The notes: generated by a model not told the origin, from the sequence alone. A stretch of DNA of 64,000 nucleotides from Mycobacterium terramassiliense (GCF_900157385.1 NZ_LT717699.1:664524-728523); one strand, 5' to 3'. Shown: positions 19,209 through 28,086, counted from the first letter of the stretch. Program-made: numbers and translations.

Positions 19209-20072
19209 ATGGGGAAGGGGACACCGTTCGTCGGTACGCACGCGATCGACGCAGGCACGTTCACCGAACGTGAGCTGCGGCGGTCGTGTACGCGGATTGA
19301 TCGGAATGTCTACCAACGACGTGACAGCGGCCTGACCGCGAGAGATCGGGCGGTGGCCGCGTGGCTGTGGTCGGGGAGGAAGGCGGTAGTCGCCGGTAAC
19401 TCCGCGGCCGCACTGCTGGGCGCGGAGTGGGTCGATCCGCAGGCCCCGGCGGAGCTGATCAGCGATCGCAAGCGCCCGCCGCCGCTGATCGTCACCCGGA
19501 ACGAGTCGCTGTTTCCCGGAGAGGTGACCGCGGTCAATGGCGTGGCGGTCACGGCCCCGGCGCGCACCGCGTTCGACTTGGGACGGCGGCCCGGCCTGGC
19601 TCGCGCCCTCGTCGCCGTCGATGCGTTGGCGCGGGCTACGGGGCTTCGGGTCGATGAGGTCCAGCCGCTGGCCGAGGTCCACCGGGGCGCTCGTGGCGTG
19701 AGGCAACTCCGACAGGTGCTCGCGCTGGTCGACGCGGGAGCGGAATCCCCCCAGGAGACCCGGACCAGGCTGGCGATCATCGCGGCAGGCTTGCCCAGAC
19801 CGCAGACCCAGATCGCGGTGTGCAATGAATGGGGCGCCGTGCTGGCCCGCATAGACATGGGATGGGAGCAGTGGCGCGTCGGTGTCGAATACGACGGCGC
19901 GCAGCACTGGACCGATCCGCGTATTCGTGCCAACGACATCGACCGCGCGGCCGAGCTGGAGCGCAGGGGCTGGCGCATCATCCGGGTAAGTGCAGACCTG
20001 TTGCGTAATCGACCGGACGTCGTCATAGCCCGGATCCCCGCCGCGTTGGCCGCCGCAGGCTGTCCCGTCTGA
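19209..20072 (+). CDS. AbiEi-like N-domain fused to DUF559 nuclease-like domain
   Basis: A 287-residue protein. Residues about 15-135 resemble the AbiEi antitoxin-type winged-helix proteins (RIDRNVYQRRDSGLTARDRA, then AVVAGNSAAALLG). The C-terminal 80 residues match DUF559/Vsr-like PD-(D/E)XK folds: a core Asp in RIDMGWEQW, the strand VGVEYDGAQHW, the Asp/Arg pair RANDIDRAAEL, and GWRIIRVSADLL. No AbiEii toxin partner is adjacent. DNA binding and nuclease activity are inferred from fold only. ATG 19209 is preferred over an upstream ATG at 19149, which lies inside palindrome copy 1. The gene sits exactly between repeat copies 1 and 2 and is absent between ileS and dinX in M. tuberculosis, so it is accessory. 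Confidence 0.8.
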   Translation: MGKGTPFVGTHAIDAGTFTERELRRSCTRIDRNVYQRRDSGLTARDRAVAAWLWSGRKAVVAGNSAAALLGAEWVDPQAPAELISDRKRPPPLIVTRNESLFPGEVTAVNGVAVTAPARTAFDLGRRPGLARALVAVDALARATGLRVDEVQPLAEVHRGARGVRQLRQVLALVDAGAESPQETRTRLAIIAAGLPRPQTQIAVCNEWGAVLARIDMGWEQWRVGVEYDGAQHWTDPRIRANDIDRAAELERRGWRIIRVSADLLRNRPDVVIARIPAALAAAGCPV

Positions 20073-20135
20073 CCGCGAAAGTGCAGCTAGCGACCCATTT
20101 CGCGAGCGAGGGCGTCGGTAGTTGCACTTTCGCGG
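20073..20135. repeat. Palindromic repeat, copy 2 of 3
   Basis: Arms CCGCGAAAGTGCA (20073-20085) and TGCACTTTCGCGG (20123-20135) are a perfect 13-bp match, with partial pairing inside (GCGACCC/GGGCGTCGG region). The left arm begins at the base after the TGA stop of the AbiEi/DUF559 gene. The loop TTTCGCGAGCGAGGG matches copies 1 and 3 in orientation. Confidence 0.9.
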
Positions 20136-20234
20136 CACAAAGTTCCGAAAAAACTGTCCGAGCCGTGGGGCGTGGCTGCTCCTACCTGTGACGGCGGCCC
20201 AACGGGGGTCGCGACCACAGTTAAGGAACGCACC

Positions 20235-21113
20235 ATGAGCACCATCGAAGACTTCCAGTCGGCGACCTTCGCAGCCCTCCGGCACGACGACCTGACGGTC
20301 GCGGCCACCCCGCACGAGGACCTCACCGTCGCCGAGGCATGGGCATCGAGCCCGCTGGGCGATCCCGCGATCGAGGACGGATCCCTGTCCACGCCCGCGG
20401 CGTTTGAGGACTTCCCGGCCACGACCGCGACCGCGAGGCCGCGCTCGAGGGGCACGAACATCTTGCTGGCGGGGGCCGTGGTCGCGGCGCTCGGCGCGGT
20501 CACCGGCCTCGGCCTGATGCTCATCGACGGGTCGGGCAAGGAGCAGAAGCCGGCCGTCGTGGTGCCGAATTCCGCCGTCAGCCCGGCGTCGCCCCAGGCC
20601 CCCAGCGCCGCGGTTGCGCCGCCGGCCGTGGCGCCGGCTCCGCCCTCGGCGGTCACGGCGCCCGACGCCGGGCAGGCCTCGCCCGGTGCGACCGGACCCG
20701 CCGCCGGCGGGGCAGCACCCGTCGTGGTCCTGCCCGCACCCGCGCCGGCGCCCGTGGCGGCCCCGGCCGATCCCGGTGCCCCGGCCGACCCGGGCACCCC
20801 GCCGCCCCCTCCCTCGGTGACGGTCACCGTCCCGGGAGTGATCCCGGTGCCCGTGCCCGTTCCCGTTCCCCTGCCGCCGCAGCAGGGTGGTGGCCAGCAG
20901 CAGGGTGGTGGCCAGCAGCAGGGTGGTGGCCAGCAGCAGGGTGGCGGCCAGCAGCAGGGCGGCGGCCAGCAGGGTGGTGGCCACCCGCCGGTTCAGTGCC
21001 TTGCCTGCCAGCCACATCCGATCCAGCAACAGCCGATCCACCCGCAACCGATCCAGCAACAGCCGATCCACCCGCAACCGATCCAGCAGCTACCCACCCC
21101 CGGGAAGAAGTGA
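20235..21113 (+). CDS. Membrane-anchored Pro/Ala/Gln/Gly-repeat protein, function unknown
   Basis: A 292-residue protein. The first 70 residues are acidic (STIEDFQSATFAALRHDDL). One transmembrane helix (NILLAGAVVAALGAVTGLGL, about residues 75-100) is followed by a long Pro/Ala-rich extracytoplasmic stalk. The tail holds QQQGGG repeats and then two copies of a ten-residue PIHPQPIQQQ-type repeat, ending TPGKK. The likely topology is an N-terminal cytoplasmic segment and a low-complexity wall-spanning tail. I do not recognise a family. The start at ATG 20235 follows AAGGAACG; an upstream in-frame ATG at 20172 is less likely. It lies between palindrome copies 2 and 3 and is absent from this place in M. 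tuberculosis. Confidence 0.8.
   Translation: MSTIEDFQSATFAALRHDDLTVAATPHEDLTVAEAWASSPLGDPAIEDGSLSTPAAFEDFPATTATARPRSRGTNILLAGAVVAALGAVTGLGLMLIDGSGKEQKPAVVVPNSAVSPASPQAPSAAVAPPAVAPAPPSAVTAPDAGQASPGATGPAAGGAAPVVVLPAPAPAPVAAPADPGAPADPGTPPPPPSVTVTVPGVIPVPVPVPVPLPPQQGGGQQQGGGQQQGGGQQQGGGQQQGGGQQGGGHPPVQCLACQPHPIQQQPIHPQPIQQQPIHPQPIQQLPTPGKK
20880..20981 (+). repeat. 18-bp tandem repeats encoding QQQGGG
   Basis: Tandem units of CAGCAGCAGGGTGGTGGC, four near-complete copies with shorter first and last units. Third-position changes (GGT to GGC) appear only in the last units, suggesting recent expansion by slippage. The copy number is likely variable between strains. Confidence 0.85.
21021..21083 (+). 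repeat. 30-bp tandem repeat encoding IQQQPIHPQP
   Basis: Two identical 30-base units (21021-21050 and 21051-21080) followed by the beginning of a third. They encode the Gln/Pro/His/Ile-rich C-terminal tail of the membrane-anchored protein. Confidence 0.85.
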
Positions 21114-21130
21114 GCCGGGTTGCTCAACCG

Positions 21131-21187
21131 CGAAAGTGCAACTGCCGACAGGTTTCCCGAGAGGGACGGTCGGCAGTTGCACTTTCG
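21131..21187. repeat. Palindromic repeat, copy 3 of 3
   Basis: The most perfect copy: CGAAAGTGCAACTGCCGAC (21131-21149) and GTCGGCAGTTGCACTTTCG (21169-21187) form an uninterrupted 19-bp stem. The loop GGTTTCCCGAGAGGGA resembles copies 1 and 2 in the same orientation. It lies between the stops of convergent genes, 17 bases after one and 7 before the other, so it could also serve as a bidirectional terminator. Confidence 0.92.
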
Positions 21188-21194
21188 TGGCGTT

Positions 21195-21689
21195 TTACGT
21201 GCGCGACCGCAGCGCGCGGCGGGCGTGCGGCCAGAACGGCATCCCGGCCACCACGGTCGCGCCGGTCGCGATGACGCCGACCGCGACGTCGACGCTCTCG
21301 CGGCCGTCCTGTGCCCAGTAGACGTCCTTGAGGTCCAGCAGCAGCGCCAGCTCGTCGACGATCATCGCGTTCGCGGCGCCGTACGCGATTGCCGCCGCGG
21401 AGTGCCGGCGCTGCTTCTCCGTTCCACGCAGACCCACGCCGGCCACCGTCGCCAGCATCCCGATGCCGAGGTTGTAGTGGTGAAAGTGCTTGCCCCCCAC
21501 GCTCATACCGCCACCCGACGGCCCGTGGCCGGCGCGGATCCAGTGCGTGAGCCCGCGCAGACCGGCAAACGTGAGTGTGAACGACGCCCAGGCCAGCACG
21601 GTGGCCTGCTCGCCTGGTTGCAGCCGCTGGTCCCACTGGTGACGTAACCGCGCCAGCCGGGACGTCGGCGCGCCTCGCTCGGGGTCCAT
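21195..21689 (-). CDS. Integral membrane protein, function unknown
   Basis: A 164-residue protein with about four hydrophobic segments ([63 protein letters not shown]). A conserved-looking [15 protein letters not shown] motif lies near the middle and a [11 protein letters not shown] loop follows; the His cluster could bind a metal or lipid, but this is speculation. ATG 21689 (MDPERGAP) is chosen over upstream starts that would run into dinX, which is transcribed divergently from 21724. It is not in this position in M. tuberculosis. Confidence 0.7.
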   Translation of the reverse strand: MDPERGAPTSRLARLRHQWDQRLQPGEQATVLAWASFTLTFAGLRGLTHWIRAGHGPSGGGMSVGGKHFHHYNLGIGMLATVAGVGLRGTEKQRRHSAAAIAYGAANAMIVDELALLLDLKDVYWAQDGRESVDVAVGVIATGATVVAGMPFWPHARRALRSRT

Positions 21690-21723
21690 ACCCCAGGACG
21701 TTAGACCAATAGCATCTGCAGTT

Positions 21724-23133
21724 GTGGAGTCCCGCTGGGTGCTGCACCTGGACATGGACGCGTTTTTCGCCTCCGTCGAGCAGCTCACGCGACCGACCCT
21801 GCGGGGGCGGCCGGTGCTGGTCGGCGGGCTGGGCGGCCGGGGCGTGGTGGCCGGTGCCAGCTACGAGGCGCGGGTGTTCGGTGCCCGGTCGGCCATGCCG
21901 ATGCATCAGGCGCGCCGGCTGATCGGCGTGACCGCGGTGGTGTTGCCGCCGCGCGGGGTGGTGTACGGGGTGGCCAGCCGCCGGGTCTTCGACACGGTGC
22001 GCGGCCTGGTGCCCATCGTCGAGCAGCTGTCCGTCGACGAGGGCTTCGGTGAGCCGCCGCGGCTCGCCGGGGCGTCGGCCGAGGAGGTCGAGGCGTTCTG
22101 CGAGGGATTGCGGCGCCGCATTCGCGACGAGACCGGCCTGGTCGCCTCCGTCGGCGCGGGCTCGGGCAAGCAGATCGCCAAGATCGCGTCCGGCCTGGCC
22201 AAACCCGATGGTGTGCGGGTGGTGCGGCGCGCCGAGGAGCCGTCGCTGCTCGGCGGGTTGCCGGTGCGGCGGCTGTGGGGGATCGGCCCGGTCGCCGAAG
22301 AGAAGCTGAATCGACTCGGCATCGAGACGATCGGGCAGCTGGCCGCGCTGACCGACCTCGAGGTCGCCAACCTGCTCGGCGCGACGGTCGGTCCCGGCCT
22401 GCACCGGTTGGCCCGCGGCATCGACGACCGCCCCGTCGCCGAGCGCGCCGAGGCCAAGCAGATCAGCGCGGAGTCCACCTTCGCCGTGGACCTGACCAGC
22501 CTCGAGCAGCTGCGCGATGCGATCGACCCGATCGCCGAGCACGCCCACCAACGCCTGCTGCGGGACGGCCGCGGCGCGCGCACCGTCACGGTCAAGCTGA
22601 AGAAGTCCGACATGAGCACGCTGACCCGCTCCGCGACGCTGCCCTACGCGACGACCGAGGCGGGCGCCTTGATCGCGGTGGCACACCGGCTGCTGCTCGA
22701 CCCGCGCGAGATCGGGCCCATTCGCCTTCTGGGCGTGGGGTTTTCGGGCCTGAGCGACGTGCGCCAGGAATCGTTGTTCCCGGACTTGGAGCTGGCGGGC
22801 GACACCCCGAATTCTCAGGAGGAGCACCCCGCTGTGACGGCGACCGAGGCGATGTTCGCACCGGCCCCGGGCGCGTCGACGTGGCGGGTCGGCGACGACG
22901 TCGCCCACCGCGAATACGGGCACGGCTGGGTGCAGGGCGCGGGCCATGGAGTGGTGACCGTGCGGTTCGAGACCCGCGGCTCGGGCCCGGGCCAGGCCCG
23001 CACGTTTCCCGCCGACACGAGCGACCTCACCGGTGCCAACCCGGTCGACTCCCTGGACTGGCCCGACTACATCGGCGCGCTGCAGGCCGACGCGGTGTCA
23101 ACCCCAGCGGTCGATGACGTCGGCGACGGGTAG
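21724..23133 (+). CDS. dinX: DNA polymerase IV (Y-family), DinX/DinB1
   Basis: A 469-residue translesion polymerase. The catalytic carboxylates are in [11 protein letters not shown] (Asp10, Asp12) and LSVDEGF (Asp105, Glu106); the common SIDEAF is changed to SVDEGF. The helix-hairpin-helix thumb is seen at [19 protein letters not shown] beta-clamp motif QESLFPDL precedes the C-terminus. The last 80 residues add a small domain ([19 protein letters not shown]...) resembling the Tudor-like tail of UvrD/PcrA, a mycobacterial DinB1 feature. The start is GTG. The 3' end overlaps convergent ansA by 36 bases. It corresponds to Rv1537. Confidence 0.95.
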   Translation: MESRWVLHLDMDAFFASVEQLTRPTLRGRPVLVGGLGGRGVVAGASYEARVFGARSAMPMHQARRLIGVTAVVLPPRGVVYGVASRRVFDTVRGLVPIVEQLSVDEGFGEPPRLAGASAEEVEAFCEGLRRRIRDETGLVASVGAGSGKQIAKIASGLAKPDGVRVVRRAEEPSLLGGLPVRRLWGIGPVAEEKLNRLGIETIGQLAALTDLEVANLLGATVGPGLHRLARGIDDRPVAERAEAKQISAESTFAVDLTSLEQLRDAIDPIAEHAHQRLLRDGRGARTVTVKLKKSDMSTLTRSATLPYATTEAGALIAVAHRLLLDPREIGPIRLLGVGFSGLSDVRQESLFPDLELAGDTPNSQEEHPAVTATEAMFAPAPGASTWRVGDDVAHREYGHGWVQGAGHGVVTVRFETRGSGPGQARTFPADTSDLTGANPVDSLDWPDYIGALQADAVSTPAVDDVGDG

Positions 23134-24048
23134 CCCCGCGGCGAGCGCGGCCATTGCCAGCACCCGCGCCTGTGGTGGCCGCAGCTTCGGCACCATCACC
23201 GCCCCCGCGGCCGCCATCTCGTGGCCGGGGCCATAACTCGCGCCGACCCGCCCGCCGGGGACGCGGGTGGACACCGCGATGACCACCCCGTCGCCGCAGT
23301 GGCGGCGCACGCCGTCGACGACCGCCGCTCCGGCATTGCCCGAGCCCAGCGCCTCCAGCACGACGGCCCGGGCGCCCGCGGTCACGCAGGCGTCCAGCGC
23401 CACCGAGTCACTGCCCAGGTACGCCGCCACGATGTCCACCCGCGGGGCGCCGGCGGCGCCGAGCTCGCCGAGATACGGTCGCGTCTTGGCGCCCGCCAGC
23501 GTCACGCCGCCGTGCACCGCGCCGACCAGCTCGCCGGCGAAGCCGCTCAGGTCGTCGGTGGCCACCTTGTGCATGCCCAGCGGCTGCAGCACCCGGCCGG
23601 CGAAGCAGACCAGCACCCCCAGGCCGCGGGCGGCGGGGCTGGCCGCGACCGCCAACGCGTCGCGCAGGTTCCCCGGGCCGTCGGCGTCGGGGGCGTCGGC
23701 GCTGCGCATGGCGCCGGTGAGGACGACCGGGACGTCGCCCGCGTAGGTGAGATCCAGCCACAGGGCGGTCTCTTCCATGGTGTCGGTGCCGTGGGTGACG
23801 ACCACGCCGTCGGCTCCGTCATCGATCGCGGCGCGCACGGCGCCACGGATCCGGTCCCAGTCGGCCGGTGTCAGCTCTGAGCTGTCGAGGGCCAGCAGGT
23901 CGACGACGCTGACGTCGAACGTCCCGCTGAGGGGCGCCGTCAGGTCCGCGCCGCTGTAGGCGGGTCGTCGCACCCCGTCGGGGCCTTTGCCGGTCGATAT
24001 CGTGCCCCCGGTGGCGATGACGGTGAGCCGGGCCTTCGGATAAGCCAC
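23098..24048 (-). CDS. ansA: L-asparaginase, type I-like
   Basis: A 316-residue enzyme that hydrolyses asparagine to aspartate and ammonia. The first catalytic Thr lies in IATGGTIS (Thr16) and the second Thr-Asp pair in [12 protein letters not shown]. Further family blocks are [19 protein letters not shown] and [13 protein letters not shown]. Length and sequence fit Rv1538c (about 326). GTG 24048 is chosen by alignment with that protein; reading further upstream would run through the divergent lspA gene. No signal peptide is seen at this start, so a cytoplasmic enzyme is likely. Only 43 bases separate it from lspA, so promoters must overlap. Confidence 0.95.
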   Translation of the reverse strand: MAYPKARLTVIATGGTISTGKGPDGVRRPAYSGADLTAPLSGTFDVSVVDLLALDSSELTPADWDRIRGAVRAAIDDGADGVVVTHGTDTMEETALWLDLTYAGDVPVVLTGAMRSADAPDADGPGNLRDALAVAASPAARGLGVLVCFAGRVLQPLGMHKVATDDLSGFAGELVGAVHGGVTLAGAKTRPYLGELGAAGAPRVDIVAAYLGSDSVALDACVTAGARAVVLEALGSGNAGAAVVDGVRRHCGDGVVIAVSTRVPGGRVGASYGPGHEMAAAGAVMVPKLRPPQARVLAMAALAAGLPVADVIDRWG

Positions 24049-24091
24049 AGTGGCATCATCGCGCACGCTCGGGTTAGGGGATGATGGTGAC

Positions 24092-24679
24092 GTGTCCGAC
24101 GAACCATCAGGGCCGGCCCGGGAGGTGGCCGAGCCCGAACCCGCACCCAGCACGACGCCGAGGCGGCTGCGCCTGCTGCTCTCGGTCGCGGCGGTGGTGC
24201 TGGCCCTGGACATCGTGACGAAGGTGCTCGCCGTCAGGCTGCTGCCGCCGGGCCAGCCGGTGTCGATCATCGGGGACACGGTGACCTGGACGCTGGTGCG
24301 CAACTCGGGCGCGGCGTTCTCCATGGCCACCGGGTACACCTGGGTGCTGACGCTGATCGCGACGGGCGTGGTGGTCGGCATCTTCTGGATGGGGCGACGG
24401 CTGGTATCGCCGTGGTGGGCGGTCGGGCTCGGAATGATCCTCGGCGGCGCCATGGGCAACCTCGTCGATCGCTTCTTCCGGTCGCCCGGGCCGCTGCGCG
24501 GCCACGTCGTGGACTTCCTGTCGGTCGGCTGGTGGCCGGTGTTCAACGTCGCCGACCCGTCCGTGGTCGGCGGGGCCATCCTCCTGGTGGCGCTGTCGAT
24601 CTTCGGCTATGACTTCGACGCCGTGGGTCGCCGCAAGCCCACCCCGGGCCGCGGCCGGCGAGAGGCCGACCAGCGTTGA
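24092..24679 (+). CDS. lspA: Prolipoprotein signal peptidase (signal peptidase II)
   Basis: A 195-residue inner-membrane aspartyl protease that cleaves lipoprotein signal peptides after diacylglyceryl modification. The catalytic Asp pair sits in [13 protein letters not shown] and [11 protein letters not shown], with the family NSGAAFS motif between membrane helices 1 and 2. Four transmembrane helices are visible. A polar N-terminal extension (about 35 residues) is usual in mycobacteria. GTG 24092 (VSDEPSG) is chosen by comparison with Rv1539; an ATG at 24050 would add 14 unconserved residues. It overlaps the next gene by four bases. Confidence 0.96.
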   Translation: MSDEPSGPAREVAEPEPAPSTTPRRLRLLLSVAAVVLALDIVTKVLAVRLLPPGQPVSIIGDTVTWTLVRNSGAAFSMATGYTWVLTLIATGVVVGIFWMGRRLVSPWWAVGLGMILGGAMGNLVDRFFRSPGPLRGHVVDFLSVGWWPVFNVADPSVVGGAILLVALSIFGYDFDAVGRRKPTPGRGRREADQR

Positions 24680-25602
24680 GCGAACGATCGATGCCCGTCC
24701 CCGAGGGACTGGCGGGCATGCGTGTCGACGCTGGATTGGCGCGCCTGCTGGGACTGTCGCGCAGCGCCGCGGCGGCGCTGGCCGAAGGCGGCGGCGTCGA
24801 ACTCGACGGGGTGCGGGCGGGCAAGTCCGACCGCCTGACCGGCGGCGCCTTCCTGCACGTGCGCCTGCCCGAGGCCCCGCCCCCGCCGGAAAACACGCCG
24901 GTCGACATCGAGGGCATGACGATCCTCTACTCCGACGACGACATCGTCGCCGTCGACAAGCCCGCCGCGGTGGCCGCCCACGCCTCGGTGGGCTGGACCG
25001 GCCCCACCGTGCTCGGCGGTTTGGCCGCCGCCGGCTACCGGATCACCACCTCGGGCGTGCCCGAGCGGCAGGGCATCGTGCATCGCCTCGATGTCGGGAC
25101 CTCCGGGGTCATGGTGGTGGCGCTGTCCGAGCGGGCCTACACCGTGCTCAAGCGGGCGTTCAAGCAGCGCACCGTCGACAAGCGTTACCACGCGCTGGTG
25201 CAGGGACACCCGGACCCGTCCAGCGGGACGATCGACGCGCCGATCGGACGGCACCGCGGCGGCGAGTGGAAGTTCGCCGTCACCAAGGACGGCCGGCACA
25301 GCCTCACCCACTACGACACCGTGGAGGCCTTCGTCGCGGCGAGCCTGCTCGACGTGCACCTGGAAACCGGACGCACCCACCAGATCCGGGTGCACTTCTC
25401 CGCGCTGCACCATCCGTGCTGCGGTGACCTCGTCTATGGAGCCGACCCGGTGCTGGCGAAAAGGCTTGGGCTGGAACGGCAATGGCTGCACGCGCGGTCG
25501 CTGTCCTTCGCCCATCCGGCCGACGGCAGGCGGATGGAGATCGTCAGCCCCTACCCAGCCGATCTGCAGCACGCGCTGGACGTCTTGCGCGCCGAGGGGT
25601 GA
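24676..25602 (+). CDS. RluD-like 23S rRNA pseudouridine synthase, Rv1540-type
   Basis: A 308-residue RluA-family pseudouridine synthase. An N-terminal S4 RNA-binding domain (about residues 15-75) is followed by the catalytic domain with HRLD at 136-139, where Asp139 is the nucleophile, and [10 protein letters not shown] near the C-terminus. The length equals Rv1540. A TTG start at 24676 overlaps the lspA stop; ATG 24691 is an alternative. The lspA-rluD pairing is common in bacteria. Its stop is immediately adjacent to the stop of the convergent methyltransferase, with no bases between. Confidence 0.93.
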   Translation: MSERSMPVPEGLAGMRVDAGLARLLGLSRSAAAALAEGGGVELDGVRAGKSDRLTGGAFLHVRLPEAPPPPENTPVDIEGMTILYSDDDIVAVDKPAAVAAHASVGWTGPTVLGGLAAAGYRITTSGVPERQGIVHRLDVGTSGVMVVALSERAYTVLKRAFKQRTVDKRYHALVQGHPDPSSGTIDAPIGRHRGGEWKFAVTKDGRHSLTHYDTVEAFVAASLLDVHLETGRTHQIRVHFSALHHPCCGDLVYGADPVLAKRLGLERQWLHARSLSFAHPADGRRMEIVSPYPADLQHALDVLRAEG

Positions 25603-26361
25603 TCACCCCGCCTTGCGGGCCTCGACCAGGACGCGCGTCGGGTGCGCGACGAACGACCCGTCGGCCTCGATCTGCTGGTGAAGTTGCCGCAGCCGGTCCC
25701 GGTAGCGCTCCACGGTGAAGTCCGGCACCGTCCACACCACCTTGCGCAGGAAGTAGACGACGGCGCCGATATCGAAGAACTCGGCCCGAAGCCGCTCCGC
25801 GCGCAAATCCACCACCTGCAGGCCCGCGGACTCGACCTGGGCGCGCACGGCGTCCGGGTGAAATTCGGCCCATTTCTCCGGCTGCGGTCCGATGAAGTAC
25901 TCGACCAGCTCGCCCATGGTGGCGGGCCCGATGTGCTGCGCAAGGTAGGTGCCCCCCGGCCGCAGCACGCGACGGATCTCGGCCCACCACACCGAGATCG
26001 GATGACGGGTCGTCACCAGGTCGAACGCCTCGTCGGCGAACGGCAGCGGCGGCTCGTCCCGGGTGGCCACGAGCACCACGCCGAGCGGATGCAGGCGTTT
26101 GGTCGCCAGCGCCGCGTTCGGGGGCCATGTCTCGATGGCCGCCATGGTGGGCGGGAACGGCGCCGCGCCCGCGAGCACCTCGCCGCCCCCGGTGTGGATG
26201 TCCAGCGCGGCCGACACCGTCGCCAAGCGATCGCTCAGCTTCCGCTGGAAGCCCCAGGACGGCCGCTCCTCGGTCGCGCGGCCGTCGAGCCAGGAGAAGT
26301 CCCAGCCGTCGACGGATACGGAATCGGCTTCGCCGACCAGGTCTTCGAATGTGCGGGACAT
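25603..26361 (-). CDS. Class I SAM-dependent methyltransferase, substrate unknown
   Basis: A 252-residue protein with a class I methyltransferase core: LDIHTGGGEVLAGA (motif I variant), EPPLPFADEAFDLVTTRHP (motif II/III) and EIRRVLRPGGTYLAQHIG. The FFDIGAVVYFLRKVVWTVPDF segment resembles bacterial methyltransferases of the 23S rRNA/antibiotic type, but no specific substrate can be named. ATG 26361 (MSRTFEDL) is chosen; GTG 26376 is possible. In M. tuberculosis the lipoprotein gene lprI occupies this position next to glbN; here it is replaced. Confidence 0.85.
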   Translation of the reverse strand: MSRTFEDLVGEADSVSVDGWDFSWLDGRATEERPSWGFQRKLSDRLATVSAALDIHTGGGEVLAGAAPFPPTMAAIETWPPNAALATKRLHPLGVVLVATRDEPPLPFADEAFDLVTTRHPISVWWAEIRRVLRPGGTYLAQHIGPATMGELVEYFIGPQPEKWAEFHPDAVRAQVESAGLQVVDLRAERLRAEFFDIGAVVYFLRKVVWTVPDFTVERYRDRLRQLHQQIEADGSFVAHPTRVLVEARKAG

Positions 26362-26416
26362 GCATTGCATTGTCACCGACGCATCGAGATCACCGCCATG
26401 ATGGCGGCCGGCGGGG

Positions 26417-26821
26417 TCAGACCGTGCTGGGTTCGGGCGACGCGATCTCGGGGGCCAGCGGCGCGATGGCGCTCAGGATGTCGGTGACGGTCGCGGAGGA
26501 CACGCCGGCGGTGGTGAGCGCGTCGGCCAGGTGCCCGGCAACCAGGCTGAAGTGGTGCATGGTGATGCCCCGCCCCTGGTGCACCTGCTTCATCGGCGCG
26601 CCCGTGTAGGGCTCGGGCCCGCCGAGCGCGGCCGCGAAGAACTCGACCTGCTTGCCCTTGAGGCGGTTCATGTTCGTGCCGGTGAAGAAGCCGGACAGTT
26701 GGTGATCGGCAAGCACGCGAACGTAGAAGTCCTCGACGACGACCTCGAGGGCCTCGTGCCCGCCGATCCGCTCGTAGATCGTGGCCGGCTCGGGTTTGCG
26801 GAAGCGTGCCAGAATTCTCAT
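26417..26821 (-). CDS. glbN: Group I truncated haemoglobin HbN
   Basis: A 134-residue two-over-two globin that oxidises nitric oxide to nitrate. Key residues match M. tuberculosis HbN: Tyr33 (B10) in VEDFYVRV, Gln58 (E11) in LKGKQVEFF, and the proximal His81 (F8) in [10 protein letters not shown] short N-terminal extension ([12 protein letters not shown]) before helix A corresponds to the pre-A region important for NO dioxygenation. It lies 55 bases upstream of the methyltransferase and in the same direction, so the two may be co-transcribed. The usual lprI partner is missing. Confidence 0.97.
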   Translation of the reverse strand: MRILARFRKPEPATIYERIGGHEALEVVVEDFYVRVLADHQLSGFFTGTNMNRLKGKQVEFFAAALGGPEPYTGAPMKQVHQGRGITMHHFSLVAGHLADALTTAGVSSATVTDILSAIAPLAPEIASPEPSTV

Positions 26822-27044
26822 AAATCCGATTGGAACATCGCGGCGTTGCCCGCCAGTTAGTGCGCGATCACCCCCGGATTACCCTCTGTAACAAGGGGAT
26901 TGCCCGCAAATGGCCCCGACCCGGGCCGCGGTGTGATCAGCCGAATCGCCGTTCACATGGCGGCAATCTCGCCTCCGACGGCCGACGGATGCCCTAGGTT
27001 GGTTATATGACCCACGTCACATCGCCCGTCAGGAGCCAATGCCG

Positions 27045-28064
27045 ATGAATCTCCTTGGAGACTTGACCAGCCTGGTGGAAAAGCCTTTCGCGGCGGTGTC
27101 CAGCATCATCAACACCCCCAACTCGGCCGGGCGATACCGGCCGTTCTATCTGCGCAATGTGCTGGATGCGGTGCAGGGCCGCACGCTCGAGGATGCCGTG
27201 CAGGGCAGGATCGTCCTCATCACCGGCGGCTCGTCGGGAATCGGCGAGGCCGCCGCCAAGAAGATCGCGGACGCGGGTGGGGTGGTGGTGCTGGTCGCCC
27301 GGACCCGGGAGAACCTCGAGAAGGTCGCCGACGAGATCCGCGGCAACGGCGGAACCGCTCACGTCTACCCGTGCGATCTGTCCGACGTCGACGCCATCGC
27401 CGCGATGGCCGACCAGGTCATTGAGGACCTCGGCGGCGTCGACATCCTGATCAACAACGCCGGGCGGTCGATTCGGCGCTCGCTGAAGCTGTCCTACGAC
27501 CGCATTCACGACTACCAGCGGACCATGCAACTGAACTACCTCGGCGCCGTCCAGCTCATCCTCAAGTTCATCCCCGGGATGCGGGAACGCGGTTTCGGGC
27601 AGATCATCAACGTCTCGTCGGTCGGCGTGCAGACCCGCGCGCCGCGCTTCGGCGCCTACATCGCCAGCAAGGCCGCCCTGGACAGCCTCTGCGACGCCCT
27701 GCAGGCCGAGGTGGTGAACGACGACGTCAAGTTCACCACCGTGCACATGGCGCTGGTGCGCACGCCGATGATCAGCCCGACCACGATGTACGACAAGTTC
27801 CCCGCGCTGACACCCGACCAGGCGGCCGGCGTGATCGCCGATGCGATCGTGCACCGGCCCAGGCGCGCGAGCTCGCCGTTCGGGCAGTTCGCCGCCGTCG
27901 CCGACGCCGTCAATCCGGCGGTGATGGACCGCCTGCGCAACCGCGCATTCGCCATGTTCAAAGATTCCGATGCGGCCAAGGGCGGCGAATCGTCCAGCGA
28001 TGCAGAGCCTTTCGACAAGCGGAGCGAGACGTTTGTCCGGGCGACCCGAGGGATACATTGGTGA
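27045..28064 (+). CDS. fcrB: SDR-type fatty acyl-CoA reductase, Rv1543-like
   Basis: A 339-residue short-chain dehydrogenase. The NADPH motif ITGGSSGIGEAA is near residue 62, NNAG follows at INNAGRSIRR, and the catalytic Tyr-Lys pair is in GAYIASKAALDSL. The N-terminal 45 residues (LVEKPFAAVSSIINTPNSAGRYRPFYLRN) are characteristic of Rv1543, which has been called fatty acyl-CoA reductase FcrB in wax-ester work. ATG 27045 is preferred over ATG 27039 because AGGAG (27031-27035) is then nine bases away. It is 22 bases from the next reductase gene and probably co-transcribed with it. Confidence 0.9.
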   Translation: MNLLGDLTSLVEKPFAAVSSIINTPNSAGRYRPFYLRNVLDAVQGRTLEDAVQGRIVLITGGSSGIGEAAAKKIADAGGVVVLVARTRENLEKVADEIRGNGGTAHVYPCDLSDVDAIAAMADQVIEDLGGVDILINNAGRSIRRSLKLSYDRIHDYQRTMQLNYLGAVQLILKFIPGMRERGFGQIINVSSVGVQTRAPRFGAYIASKAALDSLCDALQAEVVNDDVKFTTVHMALVRTPMISPTTMYDKFPALTPDQAAGVIADAIVHRPRRASSPFGQFAAVADAVNPAVMDRLRNRAFAMFKDSDAAKGGESSSDAEPFDKRSETFVRATRGIHW

Positions 28065-28086
28065 CACGGGGAAGATTGGTAATACG

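Noticed and set aside
15846..21077. A very long minus-strand frame covering ileS and the two genes after it
   Set aside because: It runs across a T-box, ileS and two palindromes, has no recognisable domain, and is explained by third-position GC bias of the plus-strand genes.
20880..21083. Satellite or origin-like iterons
   Set aside because: The repeats stay in frame within a coding region and encode Gln/Gly and Gln/Pro peptides; no replication gene is nearby.
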